Source: an uncultured Peptococcaceae bacterium
Lineage (GTDB): Bacteria; Bacillota; Peptococcia; Peptococcales; Peptococcaceae
DNA length: 10,300 nucleotides
Assembly: GCA_900553245.1 (NCBI GenBank)
Contig: USCP01000049.1
Location: 1 to 10,300, forward strand
Direction of reading: 5' to 3'
This document shows, one piece after another, positions 8,232-10,300 of the stretch. Positions within the stretch are counted from its first letter, which is position 1, and each line of letters begins with the position of its first letter. The position numbers were made by a program, and so were the translations under genes. Under the pieces are notes generated by a model, which was not told where the DNA came from, did not search any database, and saw only the letters and a list, made by a program, of their open reading frames with translations.

Positions 8232-8312
8232 ATCGGGGCGGAGGGATTCGAACCCCCGACCCCATGGTCCCAAACCACGTGCGCTACCAAACTGCGCTAC
8301 GCCCCGACAACA
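8232..8312. repeat. 81-bp direct repeat, copy A (tRNA-Pro unit)
   Basis: This segment is identical base for base to 8409-8489 at an offset of exactly 177 bp. It covers tRNA-Pro plus one base on the 3' side and six on the 5' side. Beyond it, identity drops except at the two promoter hexamers and a T-rich run. Confidence 0.95.
8233..8306 (-). tRNA. tRNA-Pro (UGG), copy 1
   Basis: A complete cloverleaf folds on the minus strand. The acceptor is CGGGGCG/CGCCCCG with discriminator A, the D-stem GCGC/GCGC, the anticodon stem CGTGG/CCATG with loop TTTGGGA, and the T-loop TTCGAAT. The anticodon TGG is at 8270-8272. It is identical over its full length to the copy at 8410-8483. No CCA is encoded. Confidence 0.98.
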
Positions 8313-8318
8313 GTTAAG

Positions 8319-8347
8319 ATATTAACATATCTCAGGAAGCTTGTCAA
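8319..8347 (-). promoter_or_regulatory. Sigma-70 type promoter for tRNA-Pro copy 1 and downstream tRNAs
   Basis: On the minus strand there is a perfect -35 TTGACA (8342-8347), a 17-base spacer, and the -10 TAATAT (8319-8324). The -10 ends 12 bases before the tRNA 5' end, which leaves a leader of only about 5 bases after a typical start site. An A-rich run lies just upstream of the -35 and could act as an UP element. Confidence 0.88.
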
Positions 8348-8408
8348 CACTTTTTTGAGGTGTTTCTCAATTTTTTTCACTCAGTTTCCAGGTGAAGAAA
8401 AGATGTTA

Positions 8409-8489
8409 ATCGGGGCGGAGGGATTCGAACCCCCGACCCCATGGTCCCAAACCACGTGCGCTACCAAACTGCGCTACGCCCCGACAACA
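8409..8489. repeat. 81-bp direct repeat, copy B (tRNA-Pro unit)
   Basis: This is the second copy of the repeat at 8232-8312, in the same orientation. The intervening 96 bases hold the copy 1 promoter and AT-rich sequence but no gene. Confidence 0.95.
8410..8483 (-). tRNA. tRNA-Pro (UGG), copy 2
   Basis: It is sequence-identical to tRNA-Pro copy 1, with the anticodon TGG at 8447-8449 and discriminator A. It is the first tRNA of the cluster in the direction of transcription and has its own promoter. No CCA is encoded. No clear terminator separates it from copy 1, so read-through into the rest of the cluster is likely. Confidence 0.98.
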
Positions 8490-8495
8490 TCACCA

Positions 8496-8524
8496 ATATT
8501 ACCAGTGGAATCGAAAACTGTCAA
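8496..8524 (-). promoter_or_regulatory. Sigma-70 type promoter for tRNA-Pro copy 2
   Basis: On the minus strand there is -35 TTGACA (8519-8524), a 17-base spacer, and -10 TAATAT (8496-8501), placed 12 bases before the tRNA exactly as in the copy 1 promoter. The hexamers are identical to those of copy 1 while most spacer bases differ. An A-rich run upstream of the -35 is also shared. Confidence 0.88.
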
Positions 8525-8543
8525 TGCTTTTTTTGAACTTTTT

Positions 8544-8564
8544 TTAAAAAACTTGTAAAAAGTT
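8544..8564 (-). terminator. Possible weak terminator of the alarmone synthetase operon
   Basis: On the minus strand, AACTT (8560-8564) pairs with AAGTT (8550-8554) around a 5-base loop and is followed by a short U-run. The stem overlaps the stop codon of the alarmone synthetase gene and is short and AU-rich, so termination may be inefficient. Confidence 0.3.
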
Positions 8565-9255
8565 AATCAATCGTGCGTCTGCGTAAACTTTTCATGCGTT
8601 GATCTATCTCATTGATGAGATTTGCGCAGGATTTTAGCTCGGCGGATACACTTTCCGGATTGGTAATTTTCTTTTTATACTTGATTTTGTGTTCCAACGT
8701 TGCCCAAAATTCCATTGCAATGGTACGAAATTGGATTTCAACCGGCACATCTCTACGACCTTCGGTTAAGTAGATTGGTACATTAACAATCAAATGCAAA
8801 CTGCGATATCCATTATCCTTTGGGTTAGCGATATAATCCTTGCGAACCAATACATCGATGTCTTCTTGTTGTTCAAACATATCGGCGAGGGTGTAAATAT
8901 CATCTAAGAAGGAACAAATAACCCGTGCACCGGCAATATCTGTGAGGGAGTGTTGAATGACTTCTATAGAAAGAGGCAATCCCCTGCGATGCATTTTTTC
9001 TACAATGCTATCCGGTGATTTTAATCTCGTGGAAATGGATTCAATAGGATTGCGGTCGTATCGAAGATTATATTCGCGGTCTAATGTATTGAGCTTGGTT
9101 TCAATAGCAAGTAGAGCAGCTTCATATTCGAGCATCATAAAAGTAAACGCATCGGAATGCTTGAGGGCGTTTGCTGGGTCATCCAGATGGTCAATGACAT
9201 CTGTTCTACTAATAGGCTCTTTTAATTGAGGTTCATCGTTTAAAGGTGTACTCAT
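8563..9255 (-). CDS. Small alarmone synthetase (GTP pyrophosphokinase, RelP/RelQ type)
   Basis: This 230-residue protein transfers pyrophosphate from ATP to GDP/GTP to make (p)ppGpp, the stringent-response alarmone. It consists of the synthetase domain alone, with no HD hydrolase, TGS or ACT domain. Visible motifs are RLKSPDSI (77-84; ATP-binding Arg/Lys/Ser), DIAGARVICSF (106-116), KDYIANPKDNGYRSLH (139-154) and VEIQFRT followed by FWATLEHK (172-178 and 183-190). All key residues look intact. The QFRTIAM and VICSF wording resembles RelP/YwaC more than RelQ/YjbM, but the subclass is not assigned firmly. I chose ATG 9255 because AGGGGG lies about 8 bases upstream. The longer frame from 9369 would run far into the preceding gene and has an N-terminus unlike the family. 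The gene starts 13 bp after the CpXC gene, whose stop codon touches the SD. Confidence 0.92.
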   Translation of the reverse strand: MSTPLNDEPQLKEPISRTDVIDHLDDPANALKHSDAFTFMMLEYEAALLAIETKLNTLDREYNLRYDRNPIESISTRLKSPDSIVEKMHRRGLPLSIEVIQHSLTDIAGARVICSFLDDIYTLADMFEQQEDIDVLVRKDYIANPKDNGYRSLHLIVNVPIYLTEGRRDVPVEIQFRTIAMEFWATLEHKIKYKKKITNPESVSAELKSCANLINEIDQRMKSLRRRTID

Positions 9256-9268
9256 TAACTTAGCCCCC

Positions 9269-9940
9269 TCAGATGTTGTCAGAAACAAATTGTGCCGCCC
9301 ATTTTTCATCGATGGTTTCAAATTGTGGTTCGGTATGCTTGTTAAGACGTTCAGCATATTCGGTGCCAAAAAATGCGTAGTAATCTTTGGAGAAGTCTAC
9401 GGTGGCCATGTCGCCGTCATCACCTAACATAAATACAATTTGAGCTTCTTCATCATCCAACCCCGGCATAAAAAGGGTGGCGCGAACACGACCCTTGGAT
9501 TGAAGGTCGGCTGCATAATGTTTTAAGTAGGCCAGTTTAACCAATTCGACAATGCGGTCATCGAGACCGGCGTCTAAAATATAGATTTTTTCCATAAGCT
9601 TATCGATACTGGAAACAAAGCGCGCTTGATAGTGACTGGCGCGATCACCTTCCATGCTCTCAATCATTTGAAGCATTTCGTTGAGCTTTTCCGTAGATTG
9701 GTCAAACCCCGGAGGGCAGAAATAGAACATGGCTGTTGCATCCTGATCGTGATACAGGAAAGGTCCTGCAATAGGAAGGGTTTCCCCGCAAGATGGGCAA
9801 GTGTATTTAAAGAAATCACCGGAAAGAATGGCTTCTTTTAATGTGGGTTCGGTAGTAACATTTACGTCTTCATAATATGGAATTTCAATATCTGCTTGGC
9901 AATTTGGACATTGTGCAGAAATCATCGTTGGTTTAGACAT
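9269..9940 (-). CDS. CpXC domain protein (zinc-ribbon-like)
   Basis: This 223-residue cytosolic protein has two Cys-Pro-X-Cys knuckles, CPNC at 11-14 and CPSC at 48-51, which together would bind one zinc ion. This is the pattern of the CpXC domain family, whose biochemical role is unknown. After the ribbon come a segment rich in aromatic residues (FLYHDQDATAMFYFCPPGF), a predicted helical region, and an acidic C-terminal half. No signal peptide or membrane segment is visible. The start ATG at 9938-9940 has a near-perfect SD (AAAGGAGG, at 9947-9954) 6 bases upstream. It is the first gene of a two-gene unit with the alarmone synthetase. A regulatory or sensing link to (p)ppGpp synthesis is possible by context only; nothing in the sequence proves it. 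Confidence 0.82.
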   Translation of the reverse strand: MSKPTMISAQCPNCQADIEIPYYEDVNVTTEPTLKEAILSGDFFKYTCPSCGETLPIAGPFLYHDQDATAMFYFCPPGFDQSTEKLNEMLQMIESMEGDRASHYQARFVSSIDKLMEKIYILDAGLDDRIVELVKLAYLKHYAADLQSKGRVRATLFMPGLDDEEAQIVFMLGDDGDMATVDFSKDYYAFFGTEYAERLNKHTEPQFETIDEKWAAQFVSDNI

Positions 9941-9970
9941 AATAAACCTCCTTTAGGTAATGTTGTTTTA

Positions 9971-9999
9971 AGTATATCAAATCTATTGAAGAATGTGCA
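9971..9999 (-). promoter_or_regulatory. Probable promoter of the CpXC - alarmone synthetase operon
   Basis: On the minus strand there is -10 TATACT (9971-9976) preceded by TGA, which gives an extended -10. At 17 bases there is a weak -35 TGCACA (9994-9999, 4 of 6 consensus bases). It lies about 30 bases before the start codon, directly upstream of the strong SD. Confidence 0.6.
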
Positions 10000-10202
10000 C
10001 GGATAATAGTAAGAGTTCGATAGGTTTTGTTGTGGAATCGGCAAATGTGAGCCTGACAATGATTGATTATGGGAAGAGAAAGAAAAAATGACTACAGGTG
10101 CGAGAAGTGCATCATATTGAGCGAAAATCATTTCTTTATATGAAAGAAATTGATTGTGTGTAGGTGGGAAGCAAAATAATCAAAAAAATGTTATAAACGC
10201 GG
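10000..10202. other. AT-rich intergenic region between divergent promoters
   Basis: About 200 bases lie between the minus-strand CpXC promoter and the plus-strand tRNA-Leu promoter. I found no gene with a plausible start and ribosome binding site, no strong hairpin and no repeat. Confidence 0.5.
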
Positions 10203-10231
10203 TTGACAAAAAATAAGATATCCTGTAATAT
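10203..10231 (+). promoter_or_regulatory. Sigma-70 type promoter upstream of tRNA-Leu
   Basis: A perfect -35 TTGACA (10203-10208), a 17-base A/T-rich spacer and -10 TAATAT (10226-10231) are present. The hexamers and spacing equal those of the two tRNA-Pro promoters. The distance to the tRNA 5' end (about 52 bases after the -10) implies a longer leader that would be trimmed by RNase P. Confidence 0.8.
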
Positions 10232-10283
10232 AAACCCTGTTGTTAACGGCATATAAAAATGTCGCTAAAAAATGAAAATATAC

Positions 10284-10300
10284 GCGGGTGTGGCGGAATT
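10284..10300 (+). tRNA. tRNA-Leu, 5' end only (cut by window edge)
   Basis: The last 17 bases read GCGGGTG then TGGCGGAATT. This is the characteristic acceptor 5' strand, positions 8-9 and D-arm start of bacterial tRNA-Leu. The anticodon lies outside the window, so the isoacceptor is unknown. The promoter at 10203 supports a real transcription unit. Confidence 0.8.

Noticed and set aside
8355..8377. Hairpin TTGAG/CTCAA followed by seven T on the plus strand, resembling a terminator
   Set aside because: The stem is only 5 bp and no plus-strand transcription unit leads into it; on the minus strand, where the tRNAs are read, it is followed by A rather than U.
8232..8489. Direct repeats separated by about 96 bases considered as a CRISPR or attachment-site pair
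   Set aside because: There are only two repeats, each is a complete tRNA gene, and no integrase or cas gene lies nearby.
8217..8558. Plus-strand open frame with a twice-repeated peptide GAEGFEPPTPWSQTTCATKLRYAP
   Set aside because: It is the antisense translation of the two tRNA-Pro genes, a known source of spurious protein annotations. The internal repeat is just the tRNA duplication.
9256..9369. Upstream extension of the alarmone synthetase to an ATG at 9369
   Set aside because: It overlaps the CpXC gene by about 100 bp, has no SD match and adds residues unlike the family; ATG 9255 has a clear SD.

Overview
The window looks like chromosomal core sequence from a low-to-medium GC member of the Bacillota (Firmicutes). 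This is inferred from the gene order rnc - radical SAM (Elp3-like) - smc - ftsY, strong AAGGAGG-type ribosome binding sites, and a clustered tRNA operon. A Negativicutes or Clostridia-type anaerobe is plausible, because the Elp3-like gene sits between rnc and smc, but this cannot be settled from the window alone. I saw no phage, transposon, CRISPR or integrative-element signature.

Layout. (1) Positions 1-7301, plus strand: a compact operon. It starts with the 3' part of rnc (RNase III), overlaps by 4 bp into a short Elp3-like radical SAM gene, and continues 3 bp later with smc (chromosome condensation ATPase), then ftsY (SRP receptor GTPase), then an MTA/SAH deaminase-type amidohydrolase. A strong intrinsic terminator follows at 7344-7386. 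(2) Positions 7387-7763: a gene-free stretch with no convincing coding sequence. (3) Positions 7764-8524, minus strand: a tRNA cluster transcribed in the order Pro, Pro, Gly, Arg, His, Gln, Lys, ending in a terminator that faces the end of the plus-strand operon. The two tRNA-Pro(UGG) genes are identical, lie exactly 177 bp apart, and each has its own TTGACA-N17-TAATAT promoter. None of the seven complete tRNAs encodes CCA. (4) Positions 8563-9940, minus strand: a two-gene operon with a CpXC-domain zinc-ribbon protein first and a small alarmone ((p)ppGpp) synthetase second. It lies just upstream of the tRNA cluster in the same direction. (5) Positions 9961-10300: divergent promoters, with the last 17 bases being the 5' end of a plus-strand tRNA-Leu.

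The plus-strand genes are mainly housekeeping: RNA processing, chromosome segregation, membrane protein targeting and SAM by-product salvage. The minus-strand block combines translation supply (tRNAs) with stringent-response signalling. The least ordinary observations are the duplicated tRNA-Pro units with conserved promoter hexamers but diverged spacers, the CpXC/alarmone synthetase pairing, and the placement of that pair directly upstream of a tRNA operon. I found no clear evidence of a wholly new system.
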